From Echinometra lucunter (Eukaryota > Echinodermata > Echinoidea > Camarodonta > Echinometridae), in the NCBI GenBank assembly GCA_029962745.1, contig CM057152.1, positions 24,656,766 through 24,720,765 of the forward strand: a DNA stretch of 64,000 nucleotides. Reading direction: 5' to 3'. Position 1 is the stretch's first letter; each line of letters begins with the position of its first letter. Shown here piece by piece: positions 23,556 through 33,453 of this stretch. Below the pieces are notes generated by a model, which was given only the letters and a program-made list of their open reading frames with translations, was not told the DNA's origin and did no database searches. The translations under genes and the position numbers were made by a program.

Positions 23556-23745
23556 ATCAAGAAAATTATCACTAATTTTGTTATTAACTAGATAAATCTA
23601 TGTATCAACCTATTTGCCAGTCCCTCTGGGTCTAGCCGTCATTCGAGAAAAGTTTTAACTCACAATGCACATGCCCCACCCGAGTATAGTACCTTCCCAT
23701 CCACCAACAGCACGCACACACAGGCGCCATATTCTTCCTCTTCCG
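23556..23745. repeat. Left inverted terminal repeat of DIRS B
   Basis: Tip aatcaagaaaattatcacta. From about 23610 ('ctatttgccagtccctctgg') it is the inverse of the right terminal repeat. The outer 55 bp are specific to this end. Confidence 0.85.
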
Positions 23746-23805
23746 AACGTGCTAACGACAGTGTCTAGGACATGTTGCCAGGCAAGGAGAGGGGTAGGAG
23801 GGAGG

Positions 23806-23915
23806 GACATAGGTAGATACACAGATTTATCTAGTAAATAACAAAGTTAGTGATAATATTCTTGATTTACAGCAATAAATCAATGTACATGTATCTACCT
23901 ATTTGCCAGACCAGC
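23806..23915. repeat. Internal complementary region of DIRS B
   Basis: The segment ending ...tattcttgatt (23867) is the complement of the left tip. The segment starting tacagcaataaatcaatg (23868) is the complement of the right tip. The arrangement fixes the element ends at 23556 and 29153. Confidence 0.9.
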
Positions 23916-23949
23916 ACGGAATATATTCCGGGTGGCATGTCCTAAGGGA

Positions 23950-25030
23950 AGAGACTAACGAAGGGACAGGGAAGAAGCAGCTCCCAGAGCCGAGGTAGCA
24001 AACCTCGCTTTGCCCGAAGGGACATCCTTAAGATAGAAGGATGTAAAGGAGTTAGGGGAACGCCAAAAGGCTGCCCGTAAGATGTCCTCCAAAGGAGAAC
24101 CCAAGAAAAGAGCCCAGGAGGTAGAGATACTCCTGGTGTCATGAGCCCTCGGAGGATCCTCAGATATGAGAGCCTCAGAACCAGCCGCTTGGATAGCTTC
24201 GACAGTCCAGCGGGACACAGTCTCGCGTGAAGCGGGAGAGTGAGGGTGACGGGAGATGAGGAAGAGCTAATCTTTCGAACGGAGGGCCTTAGTCCTGTCC
24301 AAATACTACTTTAGAGCCCGAACAGGGCACCAAAGTTTATCCTCAACAGAAGAAAACTCCGAGAGGGGACTCAAGAATACTTCGATCTGACCAGAACTGT
24401 CTGATTCTTGCCAATGAAATAAGGACGAGGGATAAGGCGAACACCTTGCCTTTCCTATCTGATATGTCCAGGTGCTACGGAGAGAGCCTGGATAGTGCTT
24501 CTCCTTTGACCGCAGGCAACAGCGATAAGAAAGGCGGTCTTAATCGAGAGGTGGTGAAGTGAAGCTTTGCACATCGGCTCAAAGGCGACTTGGCCAAAGC
24601 CTTCAACACCAAAGGAAGACTCCACGCAGGAGTCAATTGGCAATTTGCTGGTCATTGTAAGAAAAACGACCTCAGTAACTGAGACAAGAAGGGAGAGTTC
24701 GACACTCCCGAACCATCAGAGAAGCCCTGGTGGATAGCGGCAATCGCTGAACGATATCCACGCAAGGTTGAAAGAGATCTTCCCTTGACGAAGAGGGAGA
24801 TCAGAAAGTCAGAGATAGCACCCACCGAGGCAGAGCGAGGGGAGATGCCTCTCCCCTCACACCACACGGAGAAAGCCTCTAATCTGGAGTTGTTAACAAC
24901 TTGCGTAGATTCTCTGCGACTCTGAACTATAAACTGAGCGGCTATCTCTGAGAGACCTGCCAATCTGGCATCCTCCCTGATAGAGGCCAAGCGGTCAAGT
25001 GAAGAGCCGCTGGGCGGTGGTGGAGGATAA
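23950..25030 (-). pseudogene. Tyrosine recombinase of DIRS B, frameshifted
   Basis: Reading down in coordinates, the N-terminal part (about 24660-25000) contains RLEAFSVWCEGRGISP and STLRGYRSAIAAIHQGF, a typical SAM-like core-binding segment. The catalytic domain follows in another frame: LSIKTAFLIAVACGQRRST (about 24510-24570) with the first arginine box, then SRWTVEAIQAA, AHDTRSISTSWAL (H-x-x-R) and FWRSPNSFTSFYLKDV at about 24040-24150, whose tyrosine is the presumed nucleophile. In DIRS elements this enzyme integrates a circular DNA intermediate without target duplication. All catalytic residues I can check are present, but frame changes near 24655 and 24220-24450 break the protein. Confidence 0.85.
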
Positions 25031-26608
25031 TTGAAAACCCCTTGGTTCATAGCCCACTCGAAGGGGAGGTGTCTGCCCCGAGACAGAAAATCCGCAATCA
25101 GATTGTCCTGGCCGAGGCTATCGGAAAAATCCGATGAGACCGACACCATTTCCACAGTTTGGCAGCAAGATCGTTCAGAGTCCTGGAACGAGTTCCGCCT
25201 TGCCTGTTGATATAAGCAGCAACTGTGGTGTTGTCCGTTAATATTAGCACGGAACGATTCACAAGCATGGCCTGGAAATGGCGGAGAGACAGAAAAACCG
25301 CCATCAACTCCAGAGCATTGATATGGGGTAAGGTGGACAGATGTGTCCAGTCCCCTGAAACCACCTGATTCGCACAGTGGCCGCCCCACCCCCAAAGTGA
25401 GGCATCCGTCGACATGGATATTGACGGAAGAGGTGTGCGGAGGGGCTTGCCTTGACGTAGGAAGGTCTCTCTCGTCCAAGGTATAATCTCTACAGTGAGA
25501 GGCATCCACGTCTTGAGTGAATCCACATTGGGCTTGTAAACTTCAGAAGGTGAAGTTGGAAAGGCCGCATGAGAAGTCGGCAGTCCGGGAGGACATCGAC
25601 AAGGCTTGCCAAACTTCCCAGAAATTGAAGCCAACGGCCTGTGCGAACTCGACGTAACAGCCGGAGAGTTTGGGCTAGAACGACTATCGAGTGAACCCTT
25701 TCCCGACTGGGGCCGGCAACTTGGTTCACAATGTCTATCTCCGCACCCAGATAGATGGGCTTGCGGGAAGGAGTCAACTCTGACTTTTCCCAGTTGATTA
25801 TGAATCCAAACCTTTCCATGGTACGGAGGAGGTTCATCTGGGTGCGAAGAACGGACACGGAGCTTGCAACTAGGAGCCAGTCGTCCAGGTAAGTGAAAAG
25901 TCTTAAGCCTTGACACCTGAGGAAGGCCGAGACTATTCGAGTGAAGACTCGAGGTGCCAGTTTCAGGCCAAAGGGTAAGGCTTTGAACCGGATGGTTTCC
26001 CCCCGAAAGGCGAAACCCAGAATATCCCTTGAAGAGGGATGTTTCAGGATGTGAAAGTAGGCATCTTTCAGATCCACTGAGATGGCCACATCTGACTGTT
26101 CAACAGCCGGAAGGATAGAGGCCAAGGTTTCCATACGGAAGTGTTCCGTAGGAATGAAGGTGTTTATGATTTTCATGTTCAAGATCATTCTTAGCTTCCC
26201 CGAGCCTTTGGGAATAACGAATACCAGGGAGAGACACAGATGGCGATGGTCTCTCACCCATTCTATCGCGCCCTTTTCCAGCAGCCCTTGAATCTCTGAA
26301 GAGATGTGCTCCTGGAAAAGGGGCGAGAGAGTCGGAGGGTCGGGTCGGATGACACCATGGGGGAGTGGTTCTACGTTTATGTAGAAGCCTCCTCGCACTA
26401 TGGAGAGAACGTTAGCGTCTTCGGTAATTTCTTCCCAAGCGGGAAGAAAGTACTGAAGACCACCCCTGACTCTGTCCCCCAACGCCCGGGGCGCACCTTC
26501 AAATGCGCCATGGGGGCTGGGCCGAACCTCGGCCACGACCACAACCTTTGCTCTTCTTCTTACCCTTGGATGAAGAGCTTGCCTTAGCTCCAAATGACTG
26601 TTGGGCAT
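25030..26608 (-). pseudogene. Reverse transcriptase-RNase H of DIRS B, frameshifted
   Basis: The RT frame (25490-26608, 372 codons) holds SVDLKDAYFHI at residues 177-187, LPFGLKLAPRVFT at 211-223 and the active-site YLDDWLLV at 240-247. It starts in an alternative frame overlapping the end of ORF1 (26584-26608). Near 25545 the frame shifts, and the RNase H domain continues at 25098-25530 with MSTDASLWGWGGH, HINALELMAV and LILTDNTTVAAYINRQGG. Its C-terminal LGQDNLIADFLSRG lies in a third frame about 25090-25110. All catalytic acidic residues are recognisable, so the lesions look fairly recent. Confidence 0.92.
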
Positions 26609-28430
26609 TGGGCACGACCTGCGGTTGGAAAGTCTGAGCCCCCCCTGGAACGAGATGGCGGGACTGGCGCCTGAGCCTTCGGCTTAGGAGCCGAGGCTTT
26701 AAGACGTCTAGAAAGTTCCGCTGCTTGTTTGCGGGAGTCCACTTCTTGTTGGATCACCGCTGTCACCTTCCCTCCGAAGAGGAATTGGCCGGAATGGGGA
26801 ACATCTGCCAGAAGGGCAGGGATGTCCCGTTCTGCTATGCCCAGAGAGGAAAGCACAAGTTTCCTTCTGGCATCAGTGGCCAGAGCCGCCGTGATGGAAA
26901 GCTCCGACCATAACGCCCCTGTTAAAGATAAGAGGGCTTCTTCAAGCAGCAATATGTCCGAATCTGACACCTGGAGTTCCTGACTCCTCGCCCGAAGCGA
27001 AAGGAGGGACGCCAGATATGCAGCAAGACGAAGAGCACATCTGGCTTGCCGCTCTATCAGATTCAGAAACCTTTCCGCCGCCCTGTGAGGCCCGCTATCG
27101 AAGCGAACCCGAAGCCTCCTGCCCAGATGGATAAGATCTGGGGAGAGGGACTTACACTCAAAGAAGTCAAGAGTGTCTTGGTCAACGAAAGCAAAGTCCT
27201 TGGCCAAAGGGCGAACCTTGGACATGGACGATGGAAGCTTGGAAGAAAAGTCAATGTAGACTTTCTTAAAGTCTTCCGTCAAAGGTATGCCCTTGGAGGA
27301 ACGCTCCCTCCTGAACAGGAGGGACGAGTGTCCCTTATCTTCCCGATTAGTCAGATAGACTTCAGGAAGATATTTCTCTAGCAGGGCTTGAGCGTTGGTA
27401 GCCAGAGCGCGCTCTGACTGAGGGCCGACGTCCGCCTGCGACGAGGCATCATCCTCCGAGAATCCGGACTGAGAAGCCTGATCCCAAGAAGGACGGGCTA
27501 AATAGTCCCAGGATTCCTCCCCAGGCGGAAAAACCCAGTGCCGCTGGAAGGGGAGAAGCTCCAACCGGGCAGTCAAAGGCCGAGCGCGGTCGGACTAGGC
27601 CCGCAGTTGGGCGACAAGACTCCTGTCTGTTGGTATTCAACAGTTGAGAGTCGGATACCCGAGGAGTGAAACCGGATCCCAGCCCACTGTGAACAGTGGT
27701 AGAAGCTATAGGGAAACCATAGTTTCTACCCGGATAACCGGTAAAACCAGAACCGATAAAACCGGAATCGGTATCCGGAACCGAAACCGGAACCAGAACC
27801 GAAACCTGGCTCTGGGGAACTAGCTCCGCCCCGCCGGGAGGCGTGGCAGAGGCTTGGTGCTTGCGTTTACTGACGGAGTCAGTAGCAAGAGCCGCTTCTT
27901 AAGAACGCCTAGGGGTCGATTTACCTTCCAGAAGCTTACGACTCTTTGATTTCTTTGTCGTCCCGCTTGAGAGCGCGGGGGACTCCGAAGCCAAAAGAAC
28001 AGACCCCTGAGTAGACGCTACTGAGAGCCAAGAGGCTAGAGCTACCAGAGGGTAGGGATGAACCGGGGTCCGCGGTATGGCCCACGGTTACCAATGGATG
28101 CGTCGGTACTAACTCTGAGGCAGAGCTTTCTCCTATCCCGTTGCCCCTTATTGCGTTGGACGGCAAAGAGGGGCTTATCCCTGAACCGTTTGAGTTTATC
28201 GTCCGTACGGACTCTAAACTCAACGTGGGTCGGGTACCACCAGAGGTCAACCCTAACTTACCAATGCTCGATGCTCCGGGGAAGATAATGCTAGAGCGAG
28301 AGCCAGATCTCGCCTGTAATCCTCCCAGAGCTAAATGCGTCCCCGCAGGGAGGGGATGCGCAGGTCGTAGAAGCAGTGGACTTTGTGGACATAATGAATC
28401 TGAAATGAGAAATGCGAGAGGTGTTAACCC
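26584..28430 (-). pseudogene. Gag-like ORF1 of DIRS B, interrupted
   Basis: Probably starts at MSTKSTASTTCASPP near 28395, which is also the start shared by copy C. A one-base shift then moves to a frame (27936-28463) reading LALGGLQARSGSRSSIIFPG. After further breaks the long frame 26584-27576 (330 codons) gives the C-terminal two thirds: GEESWDYLARPSWDQASQ, SDSDILLLEEALLSLTGALW and a basic, proline-rich tail RRLKASAPKPKAQAPVPPSR. An in-frame TAG near 27594 interrupts it. No enzyme motif. By position it is the structural protein of the element. Confidence 0.8.
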
Positions 28431-28992
28431 GAATGCAGAGAAAGAAATTACAAGACGTAACAACGCTTAAAAAAAAAAGAGTCAACTCTAAAGGAGGACC
28501 GAATAAATGAACAAGCGAGGAGTAGAAATTAAGTAAGAACCACTCCACGCCGAAATGAACAGCTGCCTAAACTGTAAAAGAATTAGACGTAAACAAAGTC
28601 TAAAGACGGCAGCTACTACGGAACAAAAATGAATAGGCCAGCACTCAAGAGAGAGATCCCAATTCAAAAGTTGCCTAAGAATAACAGCGCGTAAACAAAG
28701 AACAACCCCAGCGGAGAGGGAACACAACAGACAGGGGAACCCAGGGAATGTGTGTGTGCGACCCAGACACTGTTCGAACGAACGTGCCGAAGGGGAAGAA
28801 ACGACGGCAAATAACTAATGAAAATACCGTCAAGGGCTGTGACTAATGAAAAATCCGTCAGACCAACGTAAGAATTAAAAATTGGTGGACGGAATAAGAA
28901 TATTGAGCAATACCAAAAAGCTCTAAAATTGTGATAAACGCAATTTTGGCGCGGACTTATCTCAATATAGGTGTAATCTCTATGACAGCAAG

Positions 28993-29153
28993 AGAGGAAG
29001 AGGAAGAATATGGCGCCTGTGCATGCGCTGTTGGTGGATGGGAAGGTACTATACTCGGGCGGGGCATGCGTGTTGTGACTTAAAACTTTTCTCGAATGAC
29101 GGCTAGACCCAGAGGGACTAGCAAATAGGTAGATACATTGATTTATTGCTGTA
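28993..29153. repeat. Right inverted terminal repeat of DIRS B
   Basis: Inverse of 23610-23745. It ends gatttattgctgta at 29153 and lies upstream of ORF1 on the minus strand. The same terminus recurs at 56279 as the end of copy C. Confidence 0.88.
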
Positions 29154-29191
29154 AATAATGAAAGTGACTATGTAGCTGAAGGATAACTGAC

Positions 29192-29354
29192 CTTGTGGGC
29201 ATGTTGTCTGGCTGCACTGAGAAGCATTATTGATGAACCCTTCCAAGGAGATATCAAGGTCTGCATCATCCTCATCAAAAGAGCACTCTCCATCATCCGA
29301 CACCTCTGCCTCTTCATCAATAAAATGTGCAGCCATGTGGTGGTGACTTGTGGA
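29192..29354 (-). CDS. FANCM: FANCM exon: acidic conserved motif (partial gene)
   Basis: The minus-strand exon ends at donor CAAG|gtcagttatc (29191). It encodes MAAHFIDEEAEVSDDGE, then the acidic FDEDDADLDISLEGFINNAS. This matches the FANCM block KFLDDEAELSEED ... LLDFLNDETQLSQ (human, from memory). The single G left at the donor joins AT of the exon at 18786 to make the D of DMHAIYMKS, at the same place as human SEMRAIYMKS. The acceptor is less sure: aagcag at 29355-29360 gives a phase-0 start reading STSHHHM, which still aligns with the human SHLKHV stretch. The downstream intron is 10.4 kb and contains DIRS B. Confidence 0.85.
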
Positions 29355-29689
29355 CTGCTTTATGGTGAATCATAGAATTTATGGATTTACACGATGCTTA
29401 ATGCTAATATGGATTACTTTGACTTCAGATATCTAAGTCACTCCTCCTCTTTCTAATGGTTCCCTTTATGTTGAGTAATTCTTCATGGTCAACAGCATAG
29501 GGATCAATTTAAGTGAAGATGTTAAAACCAATCTGTGCAAATCCCTGGTTTTTCTAAAAAGGCATAACCATATTAGATGTGATGTTGCAAGATAATTTTA
29601 TAACATCATTAACAAATCACTCATAAAAGTAATAATTTGAAGGCTGAAATAATTTCGTTTACAAACAAGATTGCAAAATCAAGTAAATG

Positions 29690-31170
29690 AGTAAATTATA
29701 CAATGCGTAATATGTGTACCCGCCGGACGTGCAGATCTTGGAATGACGTGCATAAATTTGCAAAAACAATGGAATCTCAATACTCTGTGTAGAAGTTTTG
29801 TGTGCCTCATGTAATTCTACAAGATGAAACAAAAAAAAAAATATCAAAATCGGTTGACAAATGAAAGAAAAGAAGCATTTTTTGCGATTTTGGAATAAAA
29901 ATTTACATAAATTGGCATAAATAATGTTTGAGACAAAAATTCGAAATTTTGTGAAGTTCTGTGTACCTCATGTAGCTCTACCAAATGAAACCCCCCAAAA
30001 ATCAAAATCGATCAACAAATGAAGAAGAAACATTTTTTGCGATTTGGAATAAAATTTTCATAAATTTTCCATAAATAATGTTTGAGACAAAAATTCGAAA
30101 TTTTGTGAAGTTCTGTGTACCTCATGTAGCTCTACCAAATGAAACCCCCCAAAAATCAAAATCGGTCAACAAATGAAGAAGAAACATTTTTTGCGATTTG
30201 GAATAAAATTTTATAAATTTTGCATAAATGAGAATAAATAATGTTTGAAACAAAATTTTAAACTTCTATGTAGAATTTCTGTGTACCTTATGTCGCTGCA
30301 TTGCCAATTGAAGGAAAAAAAATAGCATTTTTGTGATCTGGAATAAAATTTGCACAACTTTTTTAATTTTTTCATTTTATGCCTTCCACTCCAACGGTGG
30401 GTTGAGTGCTGGCATCCACTCCACGATCTTCCACCAATTCTTCTGCTCCCTTGCCAAGTAGAAAGCTTTGCCCAAGGTATCTATGCCTCTACTTGCATAA
30501 AAAAGGGGGCTGCAATCTACAAGCTCGGCTTTTTAGCAGTCCCCTCCATTACCAACCTTTTTTCAGGCTCTTGTACACGGGAAGTATTTATATTTACGAA
30601 TCCACTGTTAAGTTTCATTTTTTACCTTGTATGATGCATACTTTGTATTCTGTTTATATTATGTTGGAAATGGAAAATAAACGAAATGAAATGAAATAAA
30701 TTAGCATAAATAATATTTGTAACAAAATTTCTAAATTCAGTGTACCTCATGTAGCTCTACCAGATGAAACAAACCAAACAAATTTCAAAATCGGTCGATA
30801 AATGAAGGAGAAGCATTTTTGCAAATATTGTAATAAAATCTGCATAAATTAGCAATCATAATATTTGAGACAAAATTTCAAAATTCTGTGTAAAAGTTCT
30901 CATGTAGCTCTACAAGATGAAAAAAAAACAAACAAAATCAGTCAACAAATAAAGGAGAAGAAGCATGTTTGTGATTTTTAAATAAATTTGCATAATTAAT
31001 GAATTTCAACATTTTGTGTAGAAGATAGGAAGCCCCCACTAAGCCCTATCAGTCAGACCAATCAGAAGCAAAATCGGCCTAGAATTGACAGAGAAGCAAA
31101 TTTATTATTCTGAGCACATCTGGACTCACAGTACCAAGCCTGTTTCATAGTCCCCTTGCGAACTTCATTC
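29690..31170. repeat. Tandem array of a roughly 160-bp AT-rich unit
   Basis: About seven or eight diverged units, each with 'tttgagacaaaatttc.aaattctg', 'gaagttctgtgtacctcatg', 'tagctctaccagatgaaac' and 'atcaaaatcggtcaacaaat'. The array is split by a LINE tail at about 30370-30700. It ends near a hairpin, gtcccc ... ggggac, at about 31162-31190. The same unit forms another array at 58450-59070. Function unknown. Confidence 0.8.
30370..30700 (+). mobile_element. 5'-truncated LINE 3' end with (GAAAT)n tail
   Basis: This segment interrupts the tandem array and shares nothing with it. It ends 'atggaaaataaacgaaatga' then 'aatgaaat', a polyadenylation-like motif plus pentanucleotide tail similar in style to the LINE at 22208. 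Only 3' UTR or extreme ORF end remains. Confidence 0.6.
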
Positions 31171-31463
31171 GGCGGGGACAAAAAATCCATTTAGTTGTTT
31201 GTAACTGGGTTTGGGTGATGAAAGGCAAATAATCAAGAAACAAAGAAACAAGTTTGAGACTTTTATTCAATAGAAACCATTTTAGCCTTCACCTTGTGCA
31301 TATTTCTGTGATTTCTATTTGATAGTTCTTTATTAATTCAATCGTTTGCAATAACATGTCAAAGATTATCACATTATCAACTCATTGCTACTATAAAGGC
31401 TGAAGTTAATTAATGCAGACAACTTAAGCTTGATATGTAATCAATTCAGAATCTAGGAAAAAC

Positions 31464-31697
31464 ATGGATATGGTACAAGCAGGCTTTGACACTGTCAGTC
31501 GACCCTATGCAGTCAATCACAGAGTGTATCCTAGCAAAAAGGTACCAAAAGAAGTGGGAATAGTGACTCTCGTGGCATTTATATGTTATTTCATTTATTC
31601 ATCTACAGTTGTATTATTTTTAAAGAAAAATCTCATTTTGAATTGTATGTACCTTTTTTCTCATTTTGCAAGGTTGTGGTCATTAAAAACATTTTAA
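31464..31697 (+). CDS. Possible small single-pass membrane protein, unrecognised
   Basis: A 77-codon frame starts MDMVQAGFDTVSRPYAVNHR and is followed by a basic patch KKVPKEVG and a hydrophobic segment IVTLVAFICYFIYSSTVVLF (residues about 33-52) suited to one transmembrane helix. It has a plausible start context (aaaacATGG) and lies antisense in the FANCM intron between the tandem array and the 14-kb composite repeat. I do not recognise the family. It could be a chance frame, a retrocopy or a first exon. The last 25 residues look like read-through of AT-rich DNA. Confidence 0.25.
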   Translation: MDMVQAGFDTVSRPYAVNHRVYPSKKVPKEVGIVTLVAFICYFIYSSTVVLFLKKNLILNCMYLFSHFARLWSLKTF

Positions 31698-32362
31698 AAA
31701 TCTGTTACACGATGAGATGACCCAAAGGTCGAGTCATCAGATATTTTTTTCCTTTGATTAAAAATAATGTACACTGCCCTCCAAAGTTTTGGTACACCTG
31801 AACTTATTTTCATGATCACATACACCTTATTCATCATCAGGTTTATGGCTAAGCAAAAATTTGGTATCAAACTGAAGAGTAGACAGCACTCAAGTTGACA
31901 CCAGATTAAGAATCATGAAGTGTTTAGGAGGCAGTCATGCATAAAAAAAGACAACCTATTACCCAAATTCATCATCCACACTGAATGAGGAGGTCACTAC
32001 AGTGCGTCCCAAAAAAAACTTTACACTTTTGAAATGGCCGCCAAATGAAAAATACAAGATTCTGGAAGAAAAAGGTTTATATGTATGGATAGCTCATAAA
32101 CTCAACTTTCACATGAAACCAAAAAGGCCGAAAATAATTCATGCTTGGGTGAGCACTGCTCACTTTTGTAAAGGGTATGAAAATTAGGTTGCGCAGGAAT
32201 TGCACCTTTCAATTCGTGAGAGATGACTCCTTTGGAGGTTACAGAATTGATGATATGATGAATTCATGATCAGTTTCAATCAGTTAAGGTTTGCTGAGTG
32301 AGTTTTATGGTTTATTAAATCAAAATTTAATGCATGAGTGAACGGGAATTGCATTCATTATT

Positions 32363-32504
32363 GTAGCATTGTACCTTTCCCTGTTAGACTCAGTGGTGTG
32401 TTCATGGGAGTCAGGATTGGGTGATAGTACATGTTGCAGGCCAGAGGTGAGATAGGGTAAGACTTTGTTAGGTAGATGGGATAAGGGTTAAGAGGACAGT
32501 ATGA

Positions 32505-32538
<34 letters not shown>

Positions 32539-33222
32539 CCTCTCTCTTGCTTCCTGTGTGCTAGTGCATATCTTGACATTCTTTGGTCTCCACTCCAAAA
32601 TATCCAAACCACCTTCCCTTATCCCTTATGAAGAGAGCAAGATTTTGCATTGAAGGAGGAGGTGGACATGTGGACCACTGAACTAGCAAACTTTGATTTT
32701 TAGTTTCCATTATCATTTATTTCCCCCTTTTCTCTCATACAAGATGGATGAAACAGTTGTAAAATTGAAATGAATGAAAATCAACTGAAAACAAACACTG
32801 ACATCTTCATTTTACAGATTTCTGTTATACTGTACCGTTTTTCTTGCCCGAAACTCAACTGCTAAAATGACCGGTTGGTTGGATAAATTTAAATTGAGTG
32901 ATTGACTGAGTTATTGATTAATTATAATTGATTTATTGAATAATTCATTGATTGAATCAGCTGAATGGGGATTGAATGCTTGATTGATTAATTGATTGAC
33001 TGATACATTGATTAGTTGAATGATACCTAAATATTGATTGTCTAACTTACGGTATTGATTGACTGACCGATAGAATGCGATTGACTTCAGGTGTTAATGG
33101 GTGACACAAGTCCCAGTCCAATTTTGGAAATGCAGGTAGAATTCGGATAGGGGAATGTGGACGGGATGTTTTGGAGAGGAGACCAACGGATGTGAATTGT
33201 CAAGATATGCACAAGCACACCC

Positions 33223-33253
<31 letters not shown>

Positions 33254-33453
33254 TAGGGAAGGACTGAGAGAGAAAGAGAGAGAGGGGGAGGGAGAGCATG
33301 CATGTCCTCTTAACCCTTATCCCATTTACCCAACAAAGTCCTACCTTACATCTCACATCCCCTGCACCATGTACCATCACCCAATCCTGACTCCCATGAA
33401 CACGCCACTGAGTCTACCAGGTAAAGGTACAATGCTACCATTACGAAAATTTG
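32363..33453. repeat. Inner inverted repeat within the 4.1-kb element
   Basis: Arms of about 280-320 bp (32363-32640 and 33130-33453) are inverted copies: 'gtagcattgtaccttt', 'gttcatgggagtcaggattg', 'gggataagggttaagaggac', a (CT)n or (GA)n tract, and 'tgcatatcttgaca'. The spacer of about 490 bp is AT-rich with 'attgattgattga' runs. It starts one base from the end of the 363-bp left arm, so it is a separate element or an extension of that arm. No ORF. Confidence 0.75.

Larger units (their letters stand above)
23556..29153 (-). mobile_element. DIRS-like retroelement B, 5.6 kb, nearly full length
   Basis: Inverted terminal repeats (about 23600-23745 and 28993-29153) share 'cgagtatagtaccttcccat' and 'ggcgccatattcttcctctt' in opposite orientation. 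An internal complementary region at about 23806-23915 joins both tips exactly, with the junction at 23867/23868. Minus-strand gene order is gag-like ORF1, RT-RNase H, tyrosine recombinase, as in echinoderm and fungal/amoebal DIRS relatives. Frameshifts interrupt all three. It sits within the FANCM intron in the same orientation as the gene, its 5' end 38 bp downstream of the donor of the exon at 29192. Copies A and C belong to the same family. Confidence 0.93.

Noticed and set aside
32002..32187. Frame MRPKKNFTLLKWPPNEKYKIL, repeated at 35929-36162
   Set aside because: It is translation of the terminal inverted repeat itself, appears at both ends and carries no transposase motif.
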